NCBI RefSeq assembly: GCF_003097355.1
Contig: NZ_PYUI01000008.1
Span: forward strand, 120,084-184,083
Length of the DNA stretch: 64,000 nt
Reading direction: 5' to 3'
DNA from: Arthrobacter sp. H-02-3
Lineage (GTDB): Bacteria; Actinomycetota; Actinomycetes; Actinomycetales; Micrococcaceae
Notes under the pieces: model-generated
What the model saw: the letters and a program-made list of their open reading frames with translations, nothing else
What the model was told of the DNA's origin: nothing
The model's database searches: none
Translations under genes and position numbers: made by a program
In this document: positions 15,539 to 24,447 of the stretch, one piece after another
Layout of the letters: each line of letters starts with the position of its first letter
How positions within the stretch are numbered: the stretch's first letter is position 1

Positions 15539-17028
15539 GACGTTCCCCCTGGAATCGTTGTTCGGGTGGTAACCGCGTCGAGCTCTCGGGCGGCTTCGTG
15601 TGCAGGCATCCATTGCCTGAGACCGTGTATCTGACGCACGAACCATCGCGCCAGCAGCAGTGCGTAGATAATGCTGCCGATCACGCCGCCGGCAAGCAGT
15701 CCCGCCAGCGGCCCCGGCGCCACGGCCACGACGGCCGCGGCTGCCGCGCCAGCTGCCGAAGCGGCAAGAATCGGCGGCCAAAGCCGTGCAAGAACGGCTC
15801 GGATGTCCGCGCCGCAACGGTGCAGCGCCACAGCGTAAGCCGGGCAGACCAAGAATGCGGCCACAATGAGGTGGGCGGCGGCCGCTCCCGCGATGTCGCC
15901 CGTGGCGACGCCCAGAAGTACTGCCGGGACCAAGCCGACAATCCAGACGAGCTGAACCAACAGGGTGGGAGTGGATGCTCCCCGGGCCAGGAGATACGAT
16001 GCGGCAAGATCGAAGAGCGTTCGCAGCGATCCAAAGATCCCCAGCCACGCCAGCACGGCCGCCGACGGCAGCCACCTGGCACCGTAGACGAGCTCGATGA
16101 CGGGACGGGACAAGACGGCAAGGAGAAGTCCGGCCAGTAAGCACACCGCCCACACCGGTCCCAGGACCGCCGCCAGGCTTCTGTCCGACCGGCCCGCCGC
16201 GAGCCGTGCGAACGTCGGAATGGAGATGGAGCGTACTACTTGCCCCAACGCGCTCATGGGCCAGTTGGAGACGTTGAAGGCCAGGAAGTAGAACCCCAGC
16301 GCGACTGGACCTGCCAGCCGTGAAATGACCACGTTGTCCACGTTCAGCAATGCCCAGGAAAGCATGTTGGCGCCCGCGACGGGCAATCCGTAGGACAACA
16401 CTGCGGGTGCCACCGACTTATCGAATCCGAAGCGGACTCTCTCGCCGGAGAGCGCGAATTGCAGGACCAAGGTTGCACTTTGCGAGACCAGCCGCGCAAC
16501 AGCGAGCCCCATGACCCCCCAGCCGGCCAGAACCAGAAGGACTGTCAGGAGGGTGCTGATGCCAAAGTCAGCGGCGGCGATGCCGAACAGCTTCTTCTGG
16601 GCGAACTGTCGCTGCAGCGAGGCGTACGGCACCACTCCCGCGCCAGCCAGCAGGAGCGAGAAAGCCATGACCGATATGACCGGACCGGCGGCTGGACTGC
16701 CTAGCAACTCGGCGATGCCCTGGCTAGAGAGCGCCATCGTGATCGCGAGCAGTGCTCCCGAGGCCAAGCCAAGTGAGGCGACAGTAGGTGCCTTCCGGCC
16801 CGGGTCATCGGAACGGATGAGGTCCGTGCTCATTCCCAGGTCCGCCAGGGTCATGACAACGGCCTGCACAGTCAGTGCGACTGCAAACACTCCGAATTCT
16901 TCCGGGGCGAGGAGCCTTGCCAGGACTATTCCGACTGCAAAGCTCCCCAGGCGGAGAACCAGGCTGCTGACACTACTCCAAGCCAAACCGTGGCCGATCA
17001 GGCGCCTCAATCCATCGTTGCTGGTCAT
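15535..17028 (-). CDS. Oligosaccharide flippase (Wzx-type, polysaccharide transporter family)
   Basis: A 497-residue protein with about 14 hydrophobic helices. The N-terminal GLAWSSVSSLVLRLGSFAVG and LLAPEEFGVFAVALTVQ are typical of WzxC-type flippases of the MATE/MOP superfamily. It would flip undecaprenyl-PP-linked repeat units across the membrane for the Wzy-like polymerase downstream. The ATG at 17028 overlaps the GT2 stop as ATGA; the 40 residues obtained by extending upstream lie inside that GT2 gene and were discarded. Confidence 0.88.
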   Translation of the reverse strand: MTSNDGLRRLIGHGLAWSSVSSLVLRLGSFAVGIVLARLLAPEEFGVFAVALTVQAVVMTLADLGMSTDLIRSDDPGRKAPTVASLGLASGALLAITMALSSQGIAELLGSPAAGPVISVMAFSLLLAGAGVVPYASLQRQFAQKKLFGIAAADFGISTLLTVLLVLAGWGVMGLAVARLVSQSATLVLQFALSGERVRFGFDKSVAPAVLSYGLPVAGANMLSWALLNVDNVVISRLAGPVALGFYFLAFNVSNWPMSALGQVVRSISIPTFARLAAGRSDRSLAAVLGPVWAVCLLAGLLLAVLSRPVIELVYGARWLPSAAVLAWLGIFGSLRTLFDLAASYLLARGASTPTLLVQLVWIVGLVPAVLLGVATGDIAGAAAAHLIVAAFLVCPAYAVALHRCGADIRAVLARLWPPILAASAAGAAAAAVVAVAPGPLAGLLAGGVIGSIIYALLLARWFVRQIHGLRQWMPAHEAARELDAVTTRTTIPGGTS

Positions 17029-18074
17029 ACCCCGAATCGCCTCCAACGGCGCCAGCGCAACGACCAGCGCCACCGGTACGCCTCTTTGGACAGCCGTCGC
17101 TGGAGTTCGGACAGCCGTCGGCGTCGGCGAAGTTGGTACGAAAGCCACAAGGCCGATCGGGTGCTGCCCTGGTCGGTATCAGCCGCAAATTCAGCCAGCT
17201 CTGAGGCAGCCTGAGCATCACCGCTTACGTCGAGCAGTTGGTTGGCCTCGCGGAGGGCTTCCGAGGCGAGGGCGCGACGCGCCTTGTCGGCGAGAACCCG
17301 CGGCCGGCCGATCCCGCCCGGGCCTTCCCCCAATCCATCAAATACTTCGCGGCGAGCCCTCAAATCCGTGAGGAGACCGCGGTAATCAGTCAGATGCATG
17401 TTCGATCCGTGAACTCGATAGAAAGCTTGGACGGGGCCGTTGACGCGGCCGACGTGGCCCATCGACGCCGCGCGGAGCCAGAGATCCATGTCTGCCGCGT
17501 GCGGCATATCGGCCCGGTATCCGACGAGCTGGTCCATGGCTGAGCGTCGCAGGATCGCTTCAGGGTTGACGACAACGTTCGATCCGGAGCGACAGACGGC
17601 CCGCATCCAGTCCTCCCCAGACCAAACCGACCAAGACGCACGTTTGCCAGGAGCGGGCGGGACGCTGTCCTTGAACTCCATCGCATACCCGTAGGCCAGC
17701 ACCACTTCCGGGCGGGCCTCCATCAGCGCTGTCGAACGGGCCAAGGAACCCGGGGCGAGCATGTCGTCGGCGGATAATAAGACCACGTATTCTCCAGACA
17801 CGCGGGATAGTCCGTCGTTGTAGGTGGCGATGTGCCCCATGTTCCGGGTGTGGCGAACGAGCCTGATCCGCTCATCGGCCGCCGCGAAGCGGGCGGCAAT
17901 CTGTGGGCTGTCGTCCGCGGACGCGTCGTCCACGATGATGAGCTCCAGATCCACTTCCGTTTGATCGAGGACGGAGGACACCGCATCTGGCAGGTATCTG
18001 GCGTAGTTGTAGCAGGGTATGACCACCGATACGAGCGGGCGTCGCACCAGACCCACCGGCTTGATCCTCTTCAT
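17025..18074 (-). CDS. Family 2 glycosyltransferase (paralogue of the gene at 13329)
   Basis: A 349-residue GT-A enzyme: VSVVIPCYNYARYLPDAV, LELIIVDDASADDS and LLSADDMLAPG with the DxD-type motif. The same order and near-identical motif wording as the gene at 13329 point to duplication. The C-terminus is very rich in Arg and Trp (RWRWSLRWRRWRRFG) and may lie on the membrane surface. The start overlaps the preceding acyltransferase by four bases. Sugar specificity unknown. Confidence 0.85.
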   Translation of the reverse strand: MKRIKPVGLVRRPLVSVVIPCYNYARYLPDAVSSVLDQTEVDLELIIVDDASADDSPQIAARFAAADERIRLVRHTRNMGHIATYNDGLSRVSGEYVVLLSADDMLAPGSLARSTALMEARPEVVLAYGYAMEFKDSVPPAPGKRASWSVWSGEDWMRAVCRSGSNVVVNPEAILRRSAMDQLVGYRADMPHAADMDLWLRAASMGHVGRVNGPVQAFYRVHGSNMHLTDYRGLLTDLRARREVFDGLGEGPGGIGRPRVLADKARRALASEALREANQLLDVSGDAQAASELAEFAADTDQGSTRSALWLSYQLRRRRRLSELQRRLSKEAYRWRWSLRWRRWRRFGV

Positions 18075-18769
18075 GGCACCAACCGCTCTGTGTTGCGAAC
18101 GGCTAAGGCTCCGTGGGCCAAGGACCCATTTCCCACGCGGTGCCTCACCGGCCGTGCCGGCACACCCACCCAGGTCTCGTCCTCGGGCACGTCGGCCAGG
18201 ACGGCCGCGCCCATGCCGATGGTGGCGCCCGCACCCACCGAGGAGCCTTCCCGCACGCTGGCGTTCATGCCCAGGTAGGCGCCACGCCCGACCCTGACAC
18301 CGCCGCCGAGCGAAACCCCGGCGGCGAATGTGGCGAAGTCCTCCACGACGTCGTCGTGAGTGAACGTCACGCCGGGCATCGCGACCACGTGCTCACCAAG
18401 TGTGACCCCGGCGGTCAGGGTGACGTGGCCCAGCAAGACGCTGCCGCGGCCGATCGTGCATCCAGCCGGGATCCGGACAGAAGGATCGAGGACCGTGGCG
18501 TATCTGCGGTCCGGGACGCCGAGGGCGGCCAGCCGCTCCACAATCCGGGCGCGTCCTCTGCCGGCGCCGACGCAGACCACGATGCCGGCTTCCGGATAGC
18601 GGAGGGCGTCACTGGCCGGGCCAAGGATGCAGGCACCGTCCACGACGGTTCCGGCCCTGCCGGCGTCGTCGTCTAGGATCCCGATGACATTGAATCGTCC
18701 GCCCTCGCGGACGGCGGCGAGCACTTCACGCGCCAGGCCGCTCGCGGCGATGAGGAGCAGCTCATCCAT
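18071..18769 (-). CDS. NeuD/PglD-type sugar O- or N-acyltransferase
   Basis: A 232-residue protein: an N-terminal Rossmann-like UDP-sugar-binding half (LLLIAASGLAREVLAAV, IGILDDD) and a C-terminal left-handed beta-helix of hexapeptides (about residues 95-205) with the catalytic His region in AMPGVTFTHDDVVEDFATF. PglD-like enzymes acetylate a 4-amino sugar made by a DegT aminotransferase, and exactly such a gene precedes it with an eight-base overlap. A clear paralogue occurs at 60890. Substrate not determined. Confidence 0.85.
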   Translation of the reverse strand: MDELLLIAASGLAREVLAAVREGGRFNVIGILDDDAGRAGTVVDGACILGPASDALRYPEAGIVVCVGAGRGRARIVERLAALGVPDRRYATVLDPSVRIPAGCTIGRGSVLLGHVTLTAGVTLGEHVVAMPGVTFTHDDVVEDFATFAAGVSLGGGVRVGRGAYLGMNASVREGSSVGAGATIGMGAAVLADVPEDETWVGVPARPVRHRVGNGSLAHGALAVRNTERLVP

Positions 18770-19946
18770 GGTTCCGCCCGCCGGCTATCCGAAGGGAGTG
18801 GATTACCCGGAACTGCTCGTCCGGCGTCAACTGGTGATAGACGGGAAGAATGACGGTGTTGTCCGTGAGCCGTTCCGTCACGGACAAATCGGCCGTGCCG
18901 GTGTCCCGTCCGGCGTAGGCCGGCTGCCGGTGCGCCGCCATGATGCCGCGCCGCGCCGAGATGCCGTCGCGGGCGAGATGAGCGAGCAACTCCTCCCTTC
19001 CCAGCCCGAAGTCCGGCAGGACCTCGAACCAGAACGACTGGAAATTGCTGGTGCCATAGGCGGGATCCTGGCTGAACCGCAGGCCGTCGAGATCGGCCAG
19101 GGCGGCCCGGTAGCCGGCGACAATTCCGCGGCGCCGGGCGACGGCTTCCTGAAGCCGGCCCAGCTGCACGAGCCCGACGGCCGCCTGCAGATCCGTCATT
19201 CGGTAGTTGAAGCCGATCTCCAGATACTCTTCGGCCGGGGCGAGCAGCGCTGCATGCCGGTCGTTTGCCGACACGCTCATGGAATGTTCCCGCAGCTGGC
19301 GCGCGCGGGCGGCCCACTCCGGGTTCTTGGTGGTCAACATGCCGCCCTCGCCTGTTGTGAGGATTTTGCGGGGATGGAAGGACCAGGCGGCGAGCTCGGC
19401 CCCCGCCCCGACCGGACGCCCCCGATAGGTGGACCCTGCCCCGCAGGCGGAATCCTCGATCACCGTGATACCCAGTGGGTCGCAGAGCTCGCGGATCGGG
19501 TCAAGGTCCACAGGCATGCCGCCCTGGTCCACGACGATCACGGCCCGGGTGGCCGGAGTCAGGGCCGCCGCGAGGCTGCGTGCGGACACGTTCCCGGTGT
19601 CCGCTTCGACGTCGGCAAACACCGGCCGGGCCCCGACGTACGTGGCGGCATTGGCGGTGGCAATGAAGGAAAGAGAGGGAACCACGACGTCGTCGTCGGG
19701 CCCGATGCCGGCAACTTTCAACGCCAGATGCAGTGCGGTGGTGCAGTTGGAGACGGCGACGGCGTGCGGCGCCTGTTGCGCTGCGGCAAAAGCGTCCTCG
19801 AACCTGGTCACCCGGGGGCCCTGCGCCACCCAGCCGGAGGCGATCACCTCGGCAACGGCCTCGGCTTCCTCGGTTCCTAGCCACGGCTTCATGACATTGA
19901 TCCGGCTCAGCACCTGGTCTTGGAGCTGGTCCTGCTCGATGGTCAC
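18762..19946 (-). CDS. DegT/DnrJ/EryC1/StrS sugar aminotransferase (PglE-like)
   Basis: A 394-residue PLP enzyme: MKPWLGTEEAEAVAEVIASG, NCTTALHLALKVAG, the PLP-contacting Asp of VIEDSACGAGS, and the Schiff-base Lys in SFHPRKILTTGEGGML. HPRK followed by TTGEGG is typical of 4-aminotransferases such as PglE or ArnB-like enzymes. It probably aminates a 4-keto-6-deoxy sugar whose acylation is done by the overlapping NeuD/PglD-type gene. I used the GTG at 19946, which overlaps the epimerase stop as GTGA. Confidence 0.87.
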   Translation of the reverse strand: MTIEQDQLQDQVLSRINVMKPWLGTEEAEAVAEVIASGWVAQGPRVTRFEDAFAAAQQAPHAVAVSNCTTALHLALKVAGIGPDDDVVVPSLSFIATANAATYVGARPVFADVEADTGNVSARSLAAALTPATRAVIVVDQGGMPVDLDPIRELCDPLGITVIEDSACGAGSTYRGRPVGAGAELAAWSFHPRKILTTGEGGMLTTKNPEWAARARQLREHSMSVSANDRHAALLAPAEEYLEIGFNYRMTDLQAAVGLVQLGRLQEAVARRRGIVAGYRAALADLDGLRFSQDPAYGTSNFQSFWFEVLPDFGLGREELLAHLARDGISARRGIMAAHRQPAYAGRDTGTADLSVTERLTDNTVILPVYHQLTPDEQFRVIHSLRIAGGRNHG

Positions 19947-20938
19947 CGCACGCCTCCCACCCGGGCGGCGGCGATCTCGCCGCGCAGCGGACGCCACCAG
20001 TCGACGAGTTCGCGCAGCCCCTCCTCCAGCCCGGTTTCGGCGGTGAAGCCGAGATCACGTTCTGCCGCCGTCGTGTCCGCCAGCCGGCGGACGACGCCGT
20101 TGACGGCGCGGTCCGGGCCGTGTTCGACCTGCAGGCCCGAATCCATCGCCCTCAGGAGCGCCTCGGCGAGTTCCAGCAGGCTCGTCTCGGAACCGCTGGC
20201 GACGTTGTACACGCCCTCGCGGATTCCGCTTCCCGCGGCCAGAATGTTGGCCCGCGCGATGTCCCGTGTGTGGACAAAGTCCATGGTCTGCAACCCGTCA
20301 CCGAAAATCAGCGGCGGCTGGCCGTCCGCGATCCGCTCCATCCAGCGCACCAGCACCTCGGTGTACAGGCCGTGGACGTCCATCCGGGGCCCGTAGACGT
20401 TGAAGTAGCGCAGCAGGACGTAGTCCAGCCCGGTCATGGCCCGGAAGCTGCGGGCCATGCCTTCGTTGAAGGACTTGGCCGCTCCGTAAAAGGTGTCGTT
20501 GTTGTGGTGGTGGTGGCGCTCGGTGGTCGGAAACTCCTCTGCCATGCCGTAGACGGAGGCGCTGGAGGCGGCAATGAGCTTGTCCACCCGGTGTTCGGCC
20601 GCGGCCTCGAGCACATTGAAGCTTCCGTCCACGAGGACTTCCAGGGCGAGCCGGGGTTCTTCGGCGCACTGGGTGATCCGGATGGCGGCCTGATGTAACA
20701 CGATGTCGGTGCCGCGGGTGAGGTCGTGGACGAGGTCCCGGTCGCGGAGGTCGCCTTCGACCAGGTGCACCCGCCCGCTTTCCATGGCGTCATCGAGATT
20801 GGCGCGGCGTCCGCGGACGAGGTTGTCGAGGACGTCGATCCGCCCGGCTCCGGCGGCGAGCAAATGGTCAACAATTGTGGACCCGATGGTTCCGGCCCCG
20901 CCGGTCACCAGGACCGTGGCCCCTTGCAGTGTGCTCAT
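19943..20938 (-). CDS. NAD-dependent sugar-nucleotide epimerase/dehydratase
   Basis: A 331-residue extended short-chain dehydrogenase. The NAD site is VLVTGGAGTIGSTIVDHLL near the N-terminus; the Ser of ASSASVYG and the YxxxK pair in YGAAK give the catalytic triad; LRYFNVYGPRM follows. It would epimerise or 4,6-dehydrate a UDP- or dTDP-hexose and supply the adjacent PglE-like aminotransferase. Which reaction cannot be told from motifs alone. The ATG at 20938 overlaps the oxidoreductase stop by four bases. Confidence 0.87.
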   Translation of the reverse strand: MSTLQGATVLVTGGAGTIGSTIVDHLLAAGAGRIDVLDNLVRGRRANLDDAMESGRVHLVEGDLRDRDLVHDLTRGTDIVLHQAAIRITQCAEEPRLALEVLVDGSFNVLEAAAEHRVDKLIAASSASVYGMAEEFPTTERHHHHNNDTFYGAAKSFNEGMARSFRAMTGLDYVLLRYFNVYGPRMDVHGLYTEVLVRWMERIADGQPPLIFGDGLQTMDFVHTRDIARANILAAGSGIREGVYNVASGSETSLLELAEALLRAMDSGLQVEHGPDRAVNGVVRRLADTTAAERDLGFTAETGLEEGLRELVDWWRPLRGEIAAARVGGVR

Positions 20939-22041
20939 CGTGTTCCTTCCAGCTGAAATTCGTTCCCTGTTACGGCGGCGGGCCGCCCGGCAGCGCCGAG
21001 GCTGCTGCTGACTGCCTCCAGCACCGAAAGTACGCGGAGCCCGGCGGCCCCGCTGGTCCGTGCGGGCCGCTGCTGCCAAATGCTGCTGGCGAATTCGGCC
21101 ACCATCTGGCCGAGTGCCTCGTGTTCGGGCAGGGCCGGGGACCAGGTGTCACCCAGCCGGTAAGAAATGGCCGATGCCTTCCGCTCCGCCGCGGACCGCG
21201 ACTGGGCGTCCAGGCTGACCCCCCGGTCGTATACGCTGAGCCGCTGCTGCGGGTTCAGGTCGTCCCAGACCAGCGTGCGCCGGGAACCGCCGACCACCAG
21301 CTGCCTGATCTTGGTGGGGCTGAGCCAGTTCACGTGCACATGGGCCATCCCGCCGCCGGACAGTGCGAAGGTCAGGTGGCCCACGCAGGCATTGCCGGTG
21401 CCGAGCGGATCCGCGCCGTGAGCGGACACTTCGGCCGGCCTCAGGCCGCCGGGAAGGATGAAGTCGAGGATGGACAAGTCGTGCGGGGCCAGGTCCCAGA
21501 AGACGTCCACGTCCGGCTGGACGAGCCCAAGGTTGATCCGGACGGAGTCGATGAACAGGATTTCGCCCAGGGAGCCGTCGGCGATCAGTTCCCGGATCTT
21601 CAGGACGGCCGGGGTGTAGCAGTACGTGTGGTCCGCCATCAGGACCAGGCCGCGGGTCTCGGCTTCGGCGACCATTTCCAGGCCCTTGGCCCGGGCGTCC
21701 GCGAGCGGCTTTTCAACCAGGACGTGCTTTCCGGCACGCAGTGCCGTGAGGGCGATGCCGTGGTGGGTGTGGGCCGGTGTCGCGATGGCGACGGCGTCGA
21801 CGTCGACCGTGTCCAGGAGCTCCCGGACGGATCCGCAGACGGCGACGTCGCCGTGTGCTGCGGCGAGTTTAGCGGCCCGGGCGCGGTCCATGTCCACGAT
21901 GGCCGCCAGTTCCCAGTCGGGTGCCGCCTTGAAATTGCGGGCCAGGTTGGGTCCCCAGTAGCCTGCGCCTATGACGGCGACCCGGAGAGGTGCCGGCGAG
22001 GCCATGAGCTCGGATTCTTCGGATGGAATCGCCACGGCCAA
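20935..22041 (-). CDS. Gfo/Idh/MocA oxidoreductase (WlbA-like sugar dehydrogenase)
   Basis: A 368-residue NAD(P) enzyme: Rossmann motif VAVIGAGYWGPNLARNF, the nucleotide-binding THHGIALTALRAGKHVLVEKPLA (part) with the catalytic Lys of EKP, and DLAPHDLSILDF with a His that usually acts in catalysis. WlbA-type members oxidise C3 of a UDP-HexNAc derivative before amination. It is the first gene of the leftward cluster, with a 143-bp region upstream that should hold the operon promoter. The start at 22041 has AGGGG upstream; a second in-frame ATG at 22005 is possible. Confidence 0.85.
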   Translation of the reverse strand: MAVAIPSEESELMASPAPLRVAVIGAGYWGPNLARNFKAAPDWELAAIVDMDRARAAKLAAAHGDVAVCGSVRELLDTVDVDAVAIATPAHTHHGIALTALRAGKHVLVEKPLADARAKGLEMVAEAETRGLVLMADHTYCYTPAVLKIRELIADGSLGEILFIDSVRINLGLVQPDVDVFWDLAPHDLSILDFILPGGLRPAEVSAHGADPLGTGNACVGHLTFALSGGGMAHVHVNWLSPTKIRQLVVGGSRRTLVWDDLNPQQRLSVYDRGVSLDAQSRSAAERKASAISYRLGDTWSPALPEHEALGQMVAEFASSIWQQRPARTSGAAGLRVLSVLEAVSSSLGAAGRPAAVTGNEFQLEGTR

Positions 22042-22184
22042 CCCCTACTGCTAGACGGCAGCATCTCTGTGATGCCACTGCCTATACAAGCCGGTGCCCG
22101 TGCCGCCCGTCACGAGTGCTGATTACTTGCCTTTGCGAACGACCGTTCGGCTCAGCGTCCGGGTAGTACTCGCTTGGCCCCCAG
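22042..22184 (-). promoter_or_regulatory. Upstream region of the polysaccharide operon
   Basis: This 143-bp non-coding gap is the only room for a main promoter of the 15-gene operon. It contains a small hairpin (GCATC, ACAGA, GATGC around 22068-22082). I see no convincing -35/-10 pair. Confidence 0.4.
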
Positions 22185-23144
22185 CTAGACGGCCGTCATC
22201 CGGACCGTGAGTGCCTCGTGTTCCACCGTGACGCTGAGGTGTTTGGCCTTGCCGAGGGGGTCGCCGTCGAGCTGGAATTCCTGCTCGTGGGCGAGCTCGA
22301 TCTCGGCTGACTTTCCGGCGAAGTACTCGACCGAGGAGTTCTTGGGGTTGTTCCGGCCGAAGACGCCGGCCAGCACTCCCAGCCAGCCGAACCGGCCGAC
22401 GGGGGCCAGGATCACGACGTCGAGGATGCCGTCGTCGACCTTGGCGTCGGGGAAGATCTCCACGCCGCCCATGATCTTGCCGCAGTTTCCGACCATGACG
22501 CTGCGGATCCGGCGCCGCACCGGGTGCTGGCCGTCAATGCTGATCTTCGCCCTGATGGGCTTGCCCGGCAGGTGCCGGATGCCCGCTTCGACATAGGCGA
22601 GCCAGCCCACGCGGTCCTTGAGCTGATCCACGGTGTTGGCCATGATCGCGGCGTCGTACCCAAGTCCTGCCATGACAAGGAAGGTGTGCTCCTCCTCGGC
22701 GTGGTCCAGCCTGGCCTTCACCACATCCACTTTGGCGTCCGTGCCGCTCAGGACGTCGTAGCTGGCGGCCACGGGGTCGGTGATGTCGACCCCGAGGTTG
22801 CGGGCCAGCAGATTGCCGGTGCCCATCGGTACCAGGCCCATCGGAGTCCCGGTGCCCGCAAGGACCTCCGCCACGCAGCGGACTGTTCCGTCGCCGCCCG
22901 CGGCGATCACGACGTCGACTCCCGCCTCCAAGGCCTCGCGGGCCTGGCCGAGGCCGGTGTCTTCCTTGGTGGTCTCCAGCCAGAGCGGCTCGGCCCAGCC
23001 CTGGGTCTCGCACAGGCGGAAGAAGGAGGCGCGGAAGCTCTCTCCGGGGGATTTCATGGGGTTGATGACCACGGCGGCGCGCCTGGACCCTGTGCTGTCC
23101 GGGGTCTCCGGGGTCTCCGACGTCGCGGTGTTGTTCTCAGTCAT
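22185..23144 (-). CDS. Diacylglycerol/lipid kinase family protein
   Basis: A 319-residue protein of the DagK/YegS family. The ATP-binding GGDGT is in VIAAGGDGTVRCVAEVL (about residues 81-97), followed by LVPMGTGNLLARNLG; a second domain carries IFPDAKVDDGILDVVIL and FQLDGDPLG, the usual C-terminal signatures. It phosphorylates diacylglycerol or a related lipid at the inner membrane face. The first 20 residues are Thr/Glu-rich and probably disordered. It reads in the same direction as the polysaccharide cluster but is separated from it by 143 bp. Confidence 0.88.
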   Translation of the reverse strand: MTENNTATSETPETPDSTGSRRAAVVINPMKSPGESFRASFFRLCETQGWAEPLWLETTKEDTGLGQAREALEAGVDVVIAAGGDGTVRCVAEVLAGTGTPMGLVPMGTGNLLARNLGVDITDPVAASYDVLSGTDAKVDVVKARLDHAEEEHTFLVMAGLGYDAAIMANTVDQLKDRVGWLAYVEAGIRHLPGKPIRAKISIDGQHPVRRRIRSVMVGNCGKIMGGVEIFPDAKVDDGILDVVILAPVGRFGWLGVLAGVFGRNNPKNSSVEYFAGKSAEIELAHEQEFQLDGDPLGKAKHLSVTVEHEALTVRMTAV

Positions 23145-23316
23145 GGCGTCCTTCGGGGCGAATGGCGGGAGAGGTCCCGAAGTGAAATCCTAGCCGGAGT
23201 GCCCGCGCAATCTGTGCAGGGCTGGCGGGATTCGTGGACGCCGGCTGGGCGGTGTCACTAGACTGGGCCTCCTGATGTGCCGGAGCCGACGCTCCGGACA
23301 CCGAAAGCGGGGGCAG

Positions 23317-23553
23317 ATGACTGAACCAGAGAAGTATTCAGCGACCGCTGAATCATCCAGCATGGATCCCCACGACTGGGGCCGGGCGATGGCACTGGCC
23401 GTCACGCGGCTGGCCGAGCAGATCGCGCCGGAAGGCAGCGACGACATCCATACCTTGCTGGTGGGCCGGGATCTGCACCTGAAAATCAGTGACGATCCCG
23501 CGGGCGTCACGATCCGGGTTTCAACGGGGCCCATCTCAGGTCCGCCTGCCTGA
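23317..23553 (+). CDS. Small hypothetical protein, 78 residues
   Basis: A 78-residue acidic protein beginning MTEPEKYSATAESSS. It has no membrane segment or recognised motif; the middle (HDWGRAMALAVTRLAEQIAP) is probably helical and the end strand-rich. AAGCGGGGG lies just before the ATG at 23317. An upstream in-frame ATG at 23275 would add 14 basic residues and looks less likely. It is divergent from the lipid kinase. Function unknown. Confidence 0.55.
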   Translation: MTEPEKYSATAESSSMDPHDWGRAMALAVTRLAEQIAPEGSDDIHTLLVGRDLHLKISDDPAGVTIRVSTGPISGPPA

Positions 23554-23567
23554 CCGGCTGGCCGGTC
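23552..23567. terminator. GC-rich hairpin between convergent genes
   Basis: GACCGG and CCGGTC pair around CTGG immediately after the small hypothetical gene and before the end of the IclR gene, with TCCTCAAA beyond. It is a weak bidirectional terminator candidate. Confidence 0.35.
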
Positions 23568-23580
23568 CTCAAAGGGGGCT

Positions 23581-24387
23581 TCATCGGCCCGAGGTCAGGT
23601 CCTCTGAGATGAGTTCTGCCGTGGCCAGAGTCGCTTCACGTACCGCAGCCAGATAGGCCCCGGGGTCGGGCTGAGCGGACACCGTCTGGGCCTGTAGCGA
23701 GACGTTGACGGCTGCCACCACCTTGGGTCCGTCGTGGACGGGCGCCGCGACGGACATCAGTCCCGGCTCCAGTTCCTGGTTCAGCAGGCACCAGCCCTGG
23801 GCGCGGACCGTGTCCAGTTCCGCCAGGAGGTCAGCCCGCGTCCCGATGGCCCCCGGCGTGAGGGGCCGGATCTCGGCGGCCGCGAGGTACTCGTCCAGCT
23901 GGGCCGGCGGCAGGGCCGCGAGCAGCACCCGGCCCATCGAGGTCGCGTAGGCGGGGAAGCGGGTGCCCACCGTGATCCCGACGGTCATGATCCGCCGGGT
24001 GGATACCCGGGCGACGTAGGCGATGTCGGTGCCTTCGAGCACCGCGGCCGACGTCGACTCCCCCAGTTCGAGCGAGAGTTCCTCCAGGTGCGGTTGGGCG
24101 AGCTGGGGAAGGGACAACCCGGACAAGTAGGCGTAGCCGAGTTGCAGCACCTTGGCGGTCAGGGCGAAGATCTTGCCGTCGGTGCGGACGTAGCCCAGTT
24201 CCACGAGGGTGTGCAGGAACCGCCGGGCCGTGGCCCGGGTCAGTTCGGTCCGGGCCGCGACCTCGGTCAGAGTCATCTTGGGGTGTTCGGTATCGAAGGC
24301 GCGGATCACGGCGAGCCCGCGCGCCAGCGACTGCACGTACTGGTCGCTGGCCGCGGGCGCGCCGCCGCTCTTGGCTGCCTCAATCAT
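23581..24387 (-). CDS. pcaR: IclR-family regulator at the end of the pca operon (PcaR-like)
   Basis: A 268-residue IclR protein. Winged helix at about residues 18-75 (SLARGLAVIRAF, LTEVAARTELTRATARRFLHTL, LVELGYVRTDG) and an effector domain from about 90 (YLSGLSLPQLAQPHLEEL, TSMGRVLLAALPP). The wording of the first helix and of SMGRVLLA matches the PcaR/PobR group, which binds beta-ketoadipate or related acids and controls pca genes. It is the last gene of the leftward operon, 60 bp after pcaJ, so it may regulate its own expression. The symbol is by family and context. Confidence 0.82.
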   Translation of the reverse strand: MIEAAKSGGAPAASDQYVQSLARGLAVIRAFDTEHPKMTLTEVAARTELTRATARRFLHTLVELGYVRTDGKIFALTAKVLQLGYAYLSGLSLPQLAQPHLEELSLELGESTSAAVLEGTDIAYVARVSTRRIMTVGITVGTRFPAYATSMGRVLLAALPPAQLDEYLAAAEIRPLTPGAIGTRADLLAELDTVRAQGWCLLNQELEPGLMSVAAPVHDGPKVVAAVNVSLQAQTVSAQPDPGAYLAAVREATLATAELISEDLTSGR

Positions 24388-24447
24388 TTCTCGCCTCCCG
24401 GTCCCGCATCACTTTATCCGGGCGCAGGGTATCCCCGTGCAGGGCCG

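Noticed and set aside
14432..16153. Extension of the WlbC-like aminotransferase to 573 residues
   Set aside because: The extra 205 residues lie inside the flippase gene and are Arg/Gly-rich; the ATG at 15538 overlaps the flippase stop as in the rest of the operon.
20510..20560. His/Asn run in the epimerase (HHHHNN) as an insertion or repeat expansion
   Set aside because: A His/Asn-rich stretch just before the catalytic Tyr is common in this epimerase subgroup, so it is probably ordinary.
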